A DNA stretch of 64,000 nt from Combretum micranthum. Lineage: Eukaryota; Streptophyta; Magnoliopsida; Myrtales; Combretaceae. A model generated the notes under the pieces. It did no database searches. It was not told where the DNA came from and worked only from the letters and a program-made list of their open reading frames with translations. Both the position numbers and the translations under genes were made by a program. Positions within the stretch are counted from its first letter, which is position 1. Every line of letters starts with the position of its first letter. Shown here in pieces: positions 1-11,419 of this stretch. The stretch is from positions 434,001 to 498,000 of the forward strand of contig JAMXBD010000638.1 of assembly GCA_024138025.1 (NCBI GenBank), written 5' to 3'.

Positions 1-2763
1 TCCCGAGATTTAGAGTACCAAATCCCCAACCACATATAACGTTTTCACATTATATGTAAGGTTGTCCTAAAACTAACAGTTTATGAAAATTGTTTGATCA
101 AAATCACTAAACTTTGTAAAGAACTTTTAAACAAACAAGATTGCTAGCAAAAGCAATCTATACATACATTTACATCATATATATACATCGTTTAGTGCCA
201 ATACATGACACTACAAAAATTACATGTTTTCTCAAAACATGAGAATCCTAAAGGATCTTAAGGTCATTACAACAAGAAATTGGCTTAACTAACAAGCCTT
301 CTATACATAACTTTTTCCTTAGCAAAAAGTCTTGCAAAAGTCCAGGGTAACGGATCCTATTCGACCCACTCATCCAGAAATCTCTCGAAATCAGACCCAT
401 AGCCCAAGTCATCATATAACTCGTCTCCAATACCTGCAAAGCAGCAAAAGTGAGCTAGAGGCCCAGTACACAATAACCAATGCATAACAAGTCATCAAAT
501 TGATGTAATGCATCATAGAACAAGTGGTTATCTTTATTACACTTTCTTTCACAAATCAACAAGAGGGTATTCAAACCCCGGTCACACTTCAGGAATCCAG
601 GGATCCTGAGTAACAGCAGCTGCTCAGGGGGTTGATATAAGCAGTCCGAATACTTATATCTCCTATATCTATTTCATGAAGATAATAGCTTCATTTAGGG
701 TTTAAAAGCCGTTGCCCGACTCTACTTAAACTCAGTCCATAACATGAGCTTAGTTCACAAGTTCCCATAAACTTTAAACTAAATCATGGTATTTCCCCCT
801 AAGTTTAAGCAAACGTTACTCAGATACTATTCCCCCCTATCGGCTACCCACTTAACCAAAAAGAATCACTATTGCATCATAGCGTACCATTGCATCATGG
901 TAAAGTCATTGCATCATGACTTGGTTAAGCGCCTAGCTAACATGTCATTGCATCATGACAGGTTTGCTGCTCCTCGAGCCAGATTAAACAGCGTAATAGA
1001 CATCCAATTCATTCAAATGTTAAGCCGAATCAATTTAGGTCAAATTAGAAATGTCTGTTCCTAGCAAACATCAAACAAGTTATCGCGTACCTAAACCCGT
1101 TAGTATAGAACTAGGATCTCTCGGTGATGAACTAACCAAAGAATCCTTAACTGTAATAGAAATATCACAATAATCAATAAATCAACAAGTTTAGATCTCA
1201 TTATCACAAGTATACACATATTATATCCATATATCACAATTAATCAAAGAAATCCAAATAATTGAATACAAGGTCATAAATAAGCATTTAAACATCCTAT
1301 TATATTCCAAATCGCTTAATAAATACTTAATTGCTTGAATAACGAACTTTAGAAAATTTTAGAAAAAGTTTTTAAATTTTAAAAGCACATAGGATAGGCC
1401 GGCAGCCAAAGCCGGCGGCTTTGAGCCGGTGCTCGATGCTCTGAAAATCAACACTGCCAGCGCTGGCAGTGTTCAAGGGTACGCCGCCTGCCTTTGCATC
1501 CTACGCCGGCGGCCTTGAGTCAGCGTATAATCCAAAACTAGAATTTTCAAAGACGTCTAGAGAGGTCTAAGCCGTCCGCTTACCTAGATACGCTGGCGGC
1601 TTTGACACATACGCCGGCGGCCTACATTTCCGCTGCCAGCGTACTATATGACAGAATGAACGCCGGCTGACTTTTCCAGCGAAAGCCGACGGCTTTCATC
1701 TAGCCTTAAGAATTCTGAATCCAATGCTGCCTCTAAGCCGGCGGTGTTGAATTATCAGGTGCCGGTGTACGTTTTAAAAACAGACTTAAATGAAAAACTC
1801 AAATCCCCTGTTTTTCAACTTTGAAAAATTCATCTTAAAACACTTCAAAACCTTCCTCAACTACACTTCCCACTTCATATACTCACTCCTATCTATACTA
1901 CTCAATCTTAGCCACTCAAAACAAGAATTCAACACAATTAAACACTTTAAACTCCACTTCAATCCATTCTAAATTTCCCTACACAATTCCTCTTCACATC
2001 CTCCCAACACTTCATATTACTTCAACCATGCATGCACAAACTCACACACTCATATAACACATTCATAACTCATCCCAAGCATGAACAAACAATTTGATCA
2101 ACACTAAACTCGTTTCAATGAAGAATTCATGCAATCACTTCAAGAAAGAAAAACAAAACAAAACAACAATCATAACTAAATCAATTCAAATAATAATATA
2201 TATACCTTGTCTTGAGAAAACTTTGATTTTTAAACTTGATATTGATCTTGACTTGAGCTTGGAATGGAATTGAAAGAGGAAGAAGAAAATAAAGAAAGAA
2301 GAAGCAAAATTCGTATAAAAGTGAGCTGCCCCCAAAAAGTAGTTCAAATTAGCTTAATTAGGCATTAAACATATTCCAAAACTACCCCTTAAAGTATATA
2401 TAAATTTAGGAGGCATTTGGGGTGCATTTAGGTCTCATTTGGAACTTATTTTTTAGCATAAATGCTACTTACTTAAAGAAACAAAATTCCATCACTAATC
2501 TTGTAAAACCAAAGTTGATTTTATAAATCTAACTTAACTAACACCTTAATGTACAAAAGGCATAACTAATAATTTTATTACACACACACATTAATACATA
2601 TAAAACAAAGACATTTATTTCAATGTATACATGCAAAATAATATATCTTAGAGTACTAGCAACACGATCATGCTCATTCAATTCAACAATTTAAAATAAT
2701 TAAATAAACTCATGAGATTTAAATAGAATGGAAATCTAGGTCATTTCATTGGCCATGTACTTT
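1..2763 (-). mobile_element. Long LTR, family II, copy 1 (truncated by window start)
   Basis: Non-coding repeat that aligns by eye, in the same orientation, with 62187-64000 and, inverted, with 19618-22847. Shared blocks include ACATTATATGTAAGG near position 50, the run CTCAGGGGGTTGATATAAGCAG near 634, a cluster of ATTGCATCAT motifs at about 873-960, and a GC-rich island at 1386-1770. By comparison with the copy at 62187, about 18 bases of the TGTAAAGACCTGACC terminus are missing to the left. The minus orientation is inferred because the inverted copy reads in the same direction as the TATA-bearing LTRs. The right end is approximate, placed where similarity to the start of the 19618 copy fades. 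No ORF here looks real. Confidence 0.6.
1386..1770. repeat. GC-rich quasi-palindromic island inside family II LTR
   Basis: About 385 bases with many GCCGGC/GCCGGCGGC cores in an otherwise AT-rich LTR. Variants of (A)CGCCGGCGGC(C)TTTGA recur. Two hairpin-forming units stand out: AAAGCCGGCGGCTTT at 1408-1422 and GAAAGCCGACGGCTTTC at 1681-1697, the second a perfect inverted repeat around a central A. Equivalent islands occur at 20650-20815 and 63640-63880, and a shorter one at about 56035-56110. Not coding in any frame that I can see. Confidence 0.6.
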
Positions 2764-3470
2764 TGTCAACTAAGATTTTCCTTCAAAAAGTTTTCTACCG
2801 AAAACAAGTTGTGTTGATAACTCGTGTTAGCACAAAATGTGTAAACCCCTCAATTTGTAGGGAAAAGATGGAATAAACCCTAACCATAGTCAAACTGGAG
2901 TTTCGAAAGTCAACTATGATTAAGATAATCTAGCAGTTTCAACTCCGGCAATCCCGCGCTCGAAACATGAGGAAAATAAAAATAAGCTAATGGTGGATTA
3001 TAGTCCGAATGATATAAGGAAGCTTAAGAAGATCGGTCGTTTTGAACTCAAACAGGATTAGTTCTCAAAAAATATGCCATGTGCCTGGAATAGTAAAAAT
3101 ATTCCGACAATATTGTTAAACTCATAATTATATAAGGATTTCACAAATATCAGTTTCGTAATCTTTAGATAAATAAAAATATCAGATAAAGCTCATTTAC
3201 GTGTATTTTCCTTACTATCGGTATCTTATTTGTCTAATCTACTATTCATTATACAATTTCTGCTATTCATTTATCTTTACTTTTTCTTACAATCTACTTC
3301 TTAAATCTACAAACCTATTCTTACGTTTTTACAATTCCAATACAACTTTTTATTAAACTTTTCTTACACTTTTTTCTAAAATTAATTTTTAATTACTCTT
3401 CTTCTTCATGCTATCAATTTTATTTTCTTTTTTATTTATTTAATTAACTATAATTTTTCTCGAACATTAT

Positions 3471-3480
3471 CTATAAATAC
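3471..3480 (+). promoter_or_regulatory. TATA box of LTR A
   Basis: CTATAAATAC followed by a C/T-rich stretch and CACACATTTACTC. The same arrangement occurs in LTR B (about 19494), C (about 32509), D (about 60406) and, on the minus strand, E (about 35708-35719). Conservation across five copies suggests a real Pol II core promoter in U3; activity is not known. Confidence 0.55.
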
Positions 3481-3665
3481 CCACTCTCCCTCCATTTTTT
3501 TCACACATTTACTCTTATATAACTAAACTCTACCAAATTCTCTTCATAAATTTCTCCCTACCAAAAACCCTTACCAATCAATACTTTCTTTCCTCTACAC
3601 AAAAACCATCTTCCACATATTACTACCACTATCTTTTCCTTTCTTCAACAAATACAAACCTTCAG

Positions 3666-5509
3666 GTAAAAATCTCCTACATTTATTTTCTCATGTCATG
3701 TAACTTAGCATGATCATAGGATTGTTTCTTAAAACTCATGTGAGTTATGGAAGTAACAACATGTTCATGTTTTGTTCTTGCACATGCCAAGAATTCCCAT
3801 TATGTTATTTTGTTATTATAATGATATTATATTATTATGTTCATATTATTGTTATTATATTCCTAATTTAAACTTGTATATATATTATTAAGTATATGTA
3901 TATCTATATATTTCTTAGAGCCTAAAGGCTCACTAACTCTTACTAACATCTCTTATTGTCCTCATTATTATTGCTCTTATTATGCTTTTTCTTTTCTTTC
4001 TTTTTCTTTTTCTTTTTCTTTTGGGATTAGTCTATTCTTACTCACGTGATACCTTGATGAAGCTAAGGTTCCCAATATATGACCTTATTATTTTGCTTAT
4101 TATTGCTCCTTATATCTTTCATATGTTCTTATGTGATATTCTAGTCTTTTCATAACTATATAATCATATGCATGCATTATCGTAATGATATTGTCCCAAC
4201 AAAAATAAAGAGGAATTTTCTTTAATAAAGGAAAACGGAACCAAAATCTTTTATTAAATAACTTTGTCACTAAATAAAGTTTTTGTCATAAAAAACATAG
4301 CAAAATTATTTTAATAACTTCTTTTCAAACTCATCATAAATTTTCTTAGATGTCAATAAGGATGATTTTATCAAAGAAATTAACTAAGGAAATAAACACT
4401 CTCTTTTTATGATAAGTAACATGAAGCTTATTAAAACTTAGTGTTAATAATTCTTTGTAGGATTTTTACTAACTCCATAATAAAAACAAAAAACTAGACT
4501 AGTTTTCAAAGTTATGATAACAATCAACTCACTAGTATTATAAATCCACTTAGAGAATTAAAAATTTGCCAAGCAACCTAATTTTTAAAGAAATAAAAGA
4601 ATATAAAAATGATAAACTTAAAAGTAATAGAAATTATCAACAACTTAAAAAAAATGTCGAAAGTGTTTCCTTCCAAGTAAAGGTTGGTAGAGAATTTAAA
4701 AGACCAAGTTTTTAGAAATAAAATTTATCTTTAAAAAGCTAGAAAATAAAAATATAAGAGGCAAACACTAATTTATAATTTTCCATCAAAACCCTTTAAA
4801 AGGAAAAATATATGTAATACAACTCAAATTATTAGAGACTATCAACCTAAGAAAAATTTTGGGAACTTTGTTTTATCACTAGAGGTAAAATTTGTAGATA
4901 TTCTAAATGACCAAGTTAAGAAAAATTAAATTATCTCAGGAAAATTAGAAAATAAAATTTATAAAAAAATACTCATTATAATAACCCAAGAATTTATAGT
5001 GCTCTTTCAAACCACTTAAAGAAAAAATTGTTAGAATTCAAGTTTTCAACAACATAAGACAAGTTGTTTTATGAAAAATAATTGTTGAGACAACACCATT
5101 AAAATTTTGCATATAATATGAGTCTATATATATATATATATATATTTATTATTTAAACGATTTTTCAATCATACAAATATCTATATTTCTGCCAAAGGAT
5201 TTTTGGATAAAGAGAAGTTTGGAAAATTGTGTTTCAAGGATTGGGATTTTCATGGTGAATCTGTACCAATCTATTTCACGACCCAAAAGACTTTTTATGA
5301 TAAAAATAACTTTAGAAATAAATAAATCTTTTCGAATAGATAGAAAACGACATATAATATGCGAAATTTCAAGTTAATATGAGCAAGTTATGGTTGTTTT
5401 AATTTGGAATTTCCTTCTATCTGAATTTTAACGCAAATACTATAATAGAATTATAAAGTTCAAGTAGAACTTCTATGAAATACTCATTTCAAGTATTTCT
5501 TTTGTTTAG
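3666..5509 (+). other. Putative intron in LTR A transcript
   Basis: The donor AG|GTAAAAATC lies about 190 bases after the TATA box. The acceptor TTTCTTTTGTTTAG|GT ends at 5509, giving 1844 bases. Equivalent pairs occur at 22952-24764 (B), 32703-34130 (C), 35618-30731 on minus (E, with C nested inside), 37477-38440 (F) and 15638-17817 (LTR III). After the acceptor come 70 bases and then a GTGAGT donor at 5580. The sites are seen in the sequence; splicing itself is inferred. Confidence 0.35.
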
Positions 5510-6663
5510 GTAGCGAAGCTTTGGAGGGTACAGATTTAGAGGACTATTACGAGTAAAGAAGTCTAGTAAGGAATGCGGAGTGAGTTTATCTCCTACTTTT
5601 ACGTACTTGTTTATGCTTGTAGCTAGAGGCACTAGAAGTAGGAGAAAGACGAAAATGAAATATGCATGATAATATTAGTTGAAAATATACTAAGCATATA
5701 GAGACATGATTGTTGTTAATTAAATTAAGTTTTATTATCATAATGGAGTGTCTGCAAATTCTATGATCGCCTTTATATTACCTTAATCACATATTAAGAG
5801 TAATATTAATTGATTCATGCATATCACGCAGTGAGTCATATTGCATTAGCTACTATGCTCGATGGGATAAGGGTATAGTAGTGGGGTTTGCAAGAACCTG
5901 CAAGTCTACAAGGATGGACGAATAGGTACCCAAAAAAACTATTTCAGGATAGGTGAATAGGATCCCGAAAGAACTATTTCAGGATAGAGCAAGTGGGAGC
6001 CCCAAATAAACTACATCATCGGATTTCAAAGATGGGTTTTAAAGAGCTCGAAACACCTAACCCGTTCAAACATATGATTTCTGGTAGATCATATGTATTG
6101 CTTACTCACTTGGTTGATGCATTTCATACACTTATTTAATAAGTTGTTTGAATTTATTGATACGAGCATACTAATCCAGGATTATTCTCACTAAGCTAGT
6201 TGAGCTCACACCTCAATAAACTTTTGTTGACACAAGACCAATATCTCTTTTGCCTGAGGACTCCATATATCCAAATGGAAATGTGTTTTGGGGAAACTTT
6301 CGGGGGAAATCCTTTTGAAGATCTTAGAATAGATTTTCTTTAAAAATCTTTTGGTTCTAGTATTGTTTCTTTTTGGGTAATACTAAGATTATATTTTGAT
6401 CTTTGGAGATTTATCGAGGGAATGCCCCCTAACATGATGTAAAGGACATATTCCTATAATTTTTGAAGTTAGATATTTATCTAGATCTCTTTTATGCTAT
6501 ATTTACTTTCTCGAACTACACATCCCACCGATGTCTCATATTATTGTGATAGACGCCTTACATATGGTATCAAAGCTTTCACATGACTTCAGGAAGTTAT
6601 TCTTGAGCTGTAATACCGTATGTGGTGGACTATCACATTTAGGATACCCTTTAGGGCGTAACA

Positions 6664-7475
6664 AAATACAAAATTTTGTTGAATACAACATTAAGCACAA
6701 GTGATATATCAACTTGTGTACTATGGAAAATCCTATTCCTTTCCTAACACAACTTCTCAACATAAGTTGTGTTGAAACTTATGTACTCTACACTCTTCCT
6801 AACCTTAGTAGATCTTCATTAAAAACACTCCAACTTAGCAAAATTCCTTCTTTAAACTAAAATATCACCTTAAAACTCAATATCAATATTTCAACCAAAT
6901 AGCACCATTTTCTTCAAAATATTCATAAAAATCATACAATAAAAATCAAAATAACCCATCTTTGGATCCTTAAGCACTTATCAAGTATCCATGTTAATCT
7001 TCAATTGTTAGAATTTTTCTTTATTTCAAATATTATCTAAAAATCTTAAGTTGCAAAAAATAATAATAAATAAATAAAAATATAATAATGACAAAATTTT
7101 TATTATATTAATATCGTAAGGGGCACAGTAGTTCTTTACTTTCAAATAAAGTTATACCTATCCGTCAACAAATATTTTAAAAAGGATGGCAATTAAGAAT
7201 GTTTAAAATAACCAAAAACCATTCCAACCTTTTCTTTTTACATACAAATTGAACAAACTCTATTTCCTTGTCAAGAATTTTCTTCTAAACTTGGCGAATC
7301 ACAACAATATACATATGTAAGCAACGTTTTTGTTTTACTCATGATTTTTCTTACCGGCATAATAAAGGTAATGATGGAGTAACAAAAACCTAGTTCTCTC
7401 GATACTGATAGCAAGGGTTTACGAGAGAATAGATGGACATGAGTGTGATTCTAGGAGAAACTTTTGTACAGGAAG
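6664..7475. other. Unassigned AT-rich flank between LTR A and the copia element
   Basis: No supported gene. It carries several ACACAAGTTGTGT-like words (6670-6790), also seen just left of LTR A (2808-2835) and right of the copia element (11434 onward). LTR A and the copia element may therefore both sit inside one older, unnamed repeat. Confidence 0.35.
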
Positions 7476-7743
7476 TGTTGACCAATAATTGATATTTTGA
7501 CTGGATTTATTATGAGTTGATATTATGCCTGATTATATTGTGATTAGCCTTGATTTGTGTAACTCGTTGTATATAACATATACCCAGTCATAAATAACAT
7601 ATATTTAGGTGTATACAACATATATTATGATATCTATTTTTAGAAATAGTACCTTGATAGTGCTAGACTTGTAAATAAATATATATATCATATCAGAATC
7701 AATGAATGACATGAATTCACCATTCTAAATCACATCTCTATCA
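7476..7743 (+). repeat. 5' LTR of the copia element
   Basis: Runs from TGTTGACC to CTCTATCA and aligns end to end with 10924-11192. It is AT-rich, with repeated ATATAACATAT-like words and an ATATATATATC tract near the 3' end. The right border is fixed by the primer-binding site that follows directly. Confidence 0.85.
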
Positions 7744-7755
7744 TGGTATCAGACC
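7744..7755 (+). promoter_or_regulatory. Primer-binding site (initiator tRNA-Met type)
   Basis: TGGTATCAGACC directly abuts the 5' LTR end. It is close to the plant copia consensus TGGTATCAGAGC, which is complementary to the 3' end of initiator tRNA-Met. Confidence 0.8.
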
Positions 7756-7764
7756 ATATATCAA

Positions 7765-7962
7765 TTGATTCATGAATTATTAGAATACTCTCCTGGTCTA
7801 TTTTTCGGCATGGCTAGAGAGGAAGAAAAGGTTAGAAACGTTGATGTTGGAGCATCCATAATGAAGACAATTTCTCCTTATGATATAACATCTGGGATAA
7901 GAGGCAGGGGAGAAGGGTTAGACACAACTTACACTACCATCAATGGGCTTACCGATAAATAG
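7765..7962 (+). pseudogene. gag N-terminal remnant
   Basis: A 65-codon ORF just after the primer-binding site. The segment TISPYDITSG resembles the start of plant copia Gag proteins. The frame then moves into NGLTDKQW-like sequence that normally lies further on, close to the protease, and most of gag with its zinc knuckle is missing. An internal deletion is the simplest explanation. Confidence 0.5.
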
Positions 7963-7979
7963 TGGCAGATACTGGTTAG

Positions 7980-10866
7980 TTTATTGAATACTGCTAAAGT
8001 AAGAGAAAAATGAGAAATTGAATATATATAGTAAGTGTTCAATTTTGTCATAGATCATTGACATAGGGGTTTCCCATTATATGACTGGTTAGCTAGAATG
8101 ATTAACTAATGTAAGAAAGATTGTGGAATGTCCTATGGGGCTTCCTAATGGTGATTAAATAATAGCCATAAAGAAAGGAATAGCATTGCTCAATGAAGCA
8201 CTGAAGATAGCAAATGTGCTTTATGTGCCTAGATTAAACTACAATCTTATTTCAATATCAAAATTGATTAAACGATTCAATTGAATAATATAATCCACTA
8301 ACAAATATTATGTCATACAAGACCACATTTTGAGGATGGTGATTGGAGCAGGTCATCAAAGAGAAGGACTTTACTATCTTAAAACAAATGTCACAATAGT
8401 AGCTGTGAATACCAAGAATGAGATGACCTTGGATCTATGGTATAAGTGACTGGGACATGCATCCTTTAAAGTTGTGAAAATGATTTGTATAATCAGGCTT
8501 GTGAGATATGCCTTAGAGCAAAACAATCACGGGAAAGTTTTTCTCTTAGTAAAAATAAAACTGAGGACATTTTTCAATTAATGCATTATGATTTATGGGG
8601 TTCCTATTGTACACCTTAATTTGGCAGAGCTAGATATTTCTTAACCATTGTTGATGGTTTTTCTAGGGCTATATGGATTTAGTTGCTTAGTGATAAGACA
8701 GAGGTTCCAAAACATCTATGTCGATTCTTAGTAATGGTAGAACAACAATTTAATAAGCAAGTGAAAACCATGCACAGTGACAATGGAACTGAATTTACAT
8801 GCTTGAGGAATTATTTTCATGATCATAAAATTATTCATGAAACCTCATGCACAGGACCAACACAACAGAATGGCAAAGTGGAATGCAAACATAGGCATAA
8901 TCTAAATGTTACTCATGCATTGTATTTCCAAGCCAATTTTCCAATTGAGTTTTAGGAAGAATATGTGTGGGCCGCATGCCATTTGATAAATCGAAGCCCT
9001 ACCATACTTTTTCATGGAAAGACTCCTTATGAGATTTTGTATGGGAAACCACCTTCCCTTGCACATCTGCAAGTTTTTGGTGCTTGTGCTATGTACACAA
9101 TCTAGATCACAAGAGAGATAAATTTGCAACTCGAAGTATGGGATATCCCTCTGGAAAGAAAGGATGGAGAATGCATGACTTGAAATAAGGCATTTTCTTT
9201 GTCTCAAGAGATGTTGTATTTTGTGAAGATTAGTTTCCCTTTGTGATAGATCTTCCACATGGTCAAGCTTCCATTCTACATAGTGCCTCACCCCGTTCTT
9301 GTGATGATGATGGCCAAACCAATCATAGGTATGACATAGATCAGCCCCCTACTTCATCCAAAGGTTATAGAGATCCTAATACCCCATTTCCTCCTAAAGG
9401 CATGGTCATCACACCTGTAGTTGGCACAACACTGCCTTCAATCTCTACTGAATATGCCAATTCATCTTTAGACATTGCAGTAGTTGCTAAGAGACATTCC
9501 TCACCTCCCACCGATCATGCAGAACAAGGAAACATTACACCCAAGGGGAGGCCAATGGATACTGTCATTGTTGTAGATTAGGACATGCTCATTGCATTAA
9601 ATTACCACTACTATTAGATTATCGCAAGACCTTTGCACCAATGGCAAAGATGGTTACTATTAGAACATTCCTTGCTATTCCAGTTTTCAAGCAATGGGAA
9701 CTCCACCAAATGGATGTACATAATGCTTTCTTACATGGTCATTTTGATGAAGAGGTGTACATGAAGATGCCTCCTGGATTCTGATCTCAACAGCCCAACC
9801 AAGTTCGCAGGCTACACAAATCCTTATATGGCTTAAAGCAAGCCCCTCGTTGCTAGTTTGCTAAGTTGGCAGGAGCTTTGAAACAATATGATCACACTTA
9901 ATCCTACTTTGATTATTCACTTTTCACATTATATCGAGATAACATTCAGTTTAATGTCTTAGTTTGTGTTGACGATCTTATCATTTCTGGCAACAATAGT
10001 GAAGCTATTTGGTCTTTTAAGTTATACCTAAGTGCTTGTTTCCACATGAAAGGTCTTAGGTTATTAAAATACTTCCTAGGCATTGAAGTGGCTCGTAGCC
10101 TTGCTAGCATTTTCTTGTGCCAATGCAAATATGCACTTGACATCATCATTGAGGCTGGTTTATGAGGGGCTAAACCTATTAGTTTTCCTTTGAATTAAAA
10201 TCATTAGCATACCTTAGCCATAGTGCTCCATTATCAAATTCATAACAATATAAAAGGTTAATAGGGCGCTTAACCTATCTTTTAGTCACTACACCTAATG
10301 TTTCCTACTATGTCCATATACTTGCTCAGTTTATGTAAACGCCCTACAAGACCATTGGGAAGCTACCCTTCGAGTTGTATGATATCTTAAAAGCAATCCC
10401 GACAAAGGCATTCTACTGCGTGCTAACTATGATCTTCAACTCTATGCTTGGTGTGACTCGGATTAGGCTAGTTGTTGCTTAACCCATGTTCTCTTTTTAG
10501 ATGGCTTGTGTTTCTTGGAAATTATCCTATATCTTGGAAGACCAAGAAATAATACGTTGTGTCTCATCCATCTGCTGAAGTAGAATATCAATCCATGGCT
10601 ACCACCACATGTGAACTTACATGGTTAAAAGCACTTTTGCATTCTCTTGGTGTTGCTCATCCTCATCCTATGCAACTTTATTGAGATAGTCAAGCTGCTT
10701 TATATATTGCTGCCAATGCTGTTTTTCATGAATGCATCAAACACATTGAAGTAGATTGTTGCTTCTCACGGAATGAACTTTTAAAAGGCAATCTTGTTAC
10801 TCAACATGCGCTTACCCACACTCAACTTTCCAATATATACACCAAAGCATTGCAAATGGCAGCTTG
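7980..10866 (+). pseudogene. copia pol pseudogene (protease / integrase / RT / RNase H)
   Basis: Fragments in all three plus frames, broken by stops and frameshifts, follow copia order. At about 8040-8280 there is a protease-side segment ending in LYVPRLNYNLISISKL. At about 8430-8540 a GAG-pre-integrase segment has LWYKxLGHAS. The integrase core has all three acidic positions in recognisable context: MHYDLWG (about 8580), HSDNGTEF (about 8773) and QNGKVECKHRH (about 8868), where the usual VERKHRH has become VECKHRH. Reverse transcriptase at about 9620-10170 has APMAKMVTIRTFLAI, HQMDVHNAFLHG and SLYGLKQAPRC, and its catalytic YVDD has become CVDD (9965-9976). The RNase H segment at about 10440-10860 ends in LGxxNLHAPT-like sequence. 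Not translatable as one protein. Confidence 0.88.
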
Positions 10867-10911
10867 ACTCTTTTCTTGGCAAGATGGGCATCCAAAATTT
10901 GCATGCTCCAA

Positions 10912-10923
10912 CTTGAGGGGGGA
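10912..10923 (+). promoter_or_regulatory. Polypurine tract
   Basis: CTTGAGGGGGGA directly precedes the 3' LTR TGTTGA, as expected for the plus-strand primer of a plant copia element (usual form AACTTGAGGGGGAG). Confidence 0.8.
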
Positions 10924-11192
10924 TGTTGATCAGGAGCTCATATTTTGACTAAATTTATTATGAGTTGACATTTTGCTTGATTATATTGTGATTAGCCTTG
11001 ATTTATGTAACCTGCTATATATAACATATTCCTGGCTATAAATAGCATATATTTGGGTGTAGACAACATATATTATGGTATCTATTTTTAGAAATAGTGC
11101 CTTAATAGTGCTAGACTTGTAAATATATATATATATCAAATCAGAATCAAGGAAAGACACAAATTCTCCATTCTAAAATCACATCTCTGTCA
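10924..11192 (+). repeat. 3' LTR of the copia element
   Basis: TGTTGATCAGG to CTCTGTCA, paired with 7476-7743. About 35 substitutions and one indel by eye; the most divergent part is the first 30 bases. Confidence 0.85.
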
Positions 11193-11419
11193 AGAGGGAT
11201 GAAGGATAAATGATAATAGAAAAAGGAATAGTAAATGATTATTTTAAAAAAGTTAAGATTGTTTCTTGTACAAGTTGTAACCTTTAATTTACAAGATTTG
11301 TTAGAAGGGTTTTTGGTCATATGAAGAAAAGTTGTGTTATGTTTTTTGTTATGTTTTGATGTTATGAATAGAGAAAAGGTTAAAACTTTGCAAAAATTCA
11401 CGAAGGAATCATGCGTATG

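Larger units (their letters stand above)
2840..6663 (+). mobile_element. Solo LTR A (family I, about 3.8 kb)
   Basis: Starts TGTAAACCCCTC and ends GGGCGTAACA. The 5 bases outside are AAATG on the left and AAATA on the right, a 4/5 match consistent with a decayed TSD. Blocks shared with LTRs B, C, D and E include CTATAAATACCC (TATA box, about 3471), a CATGTCATGTAACTTAGCATGA-type block near 3692, GGGACTAG near 4023, CTTGATGAAGCTAAGGTTCCC near 4052 and AGCAAGTTATGG near 5383. There is no internal coding region and no second LTR in the window, so I read it as a solo LTR. A (TA)n tract lies at 5125-5145. A TGGTATCAAAGC motif at 6565-6576 resembles an initiator-tRNA-Met primer-binding site. Confidence 0.65.
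7476..11192 (+). mobile_element. Degraded Ty1/copia retrotransposon with both LTRs
   Basis: Two direct LTRs of about 268 bp start TGTTGA and end TCA. They flank a tRNA-Met-type primer-binding site, a broken pol in copia order (protease region, integrase, reverse transcriptase, RNase H) and a G-rich polypurine tract. Total length is about 3.7 kb, against roughly 5 kb for intact plant copia elements. The shortfall is mainly in gag, of which only the N-terminus is recognisable. By hand count the LTRs differ at about 35 of 268 positions. Flanking pentamers GGAAG and AGAGG do not match, so no clean TSD remains. The element is non-autonomous and old. Confidence 0.9.

Noticed and set aside
8902..9291. 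129-codon minus ORF over the copia element
   Set aside because: Lies opposite recognisable integrase sequence and has no family features of its own.
7980..10866. A functional copia polyprotein
   Set aside because: Multiple stops, frame changes, gag deletion and a changed catalytic motif.
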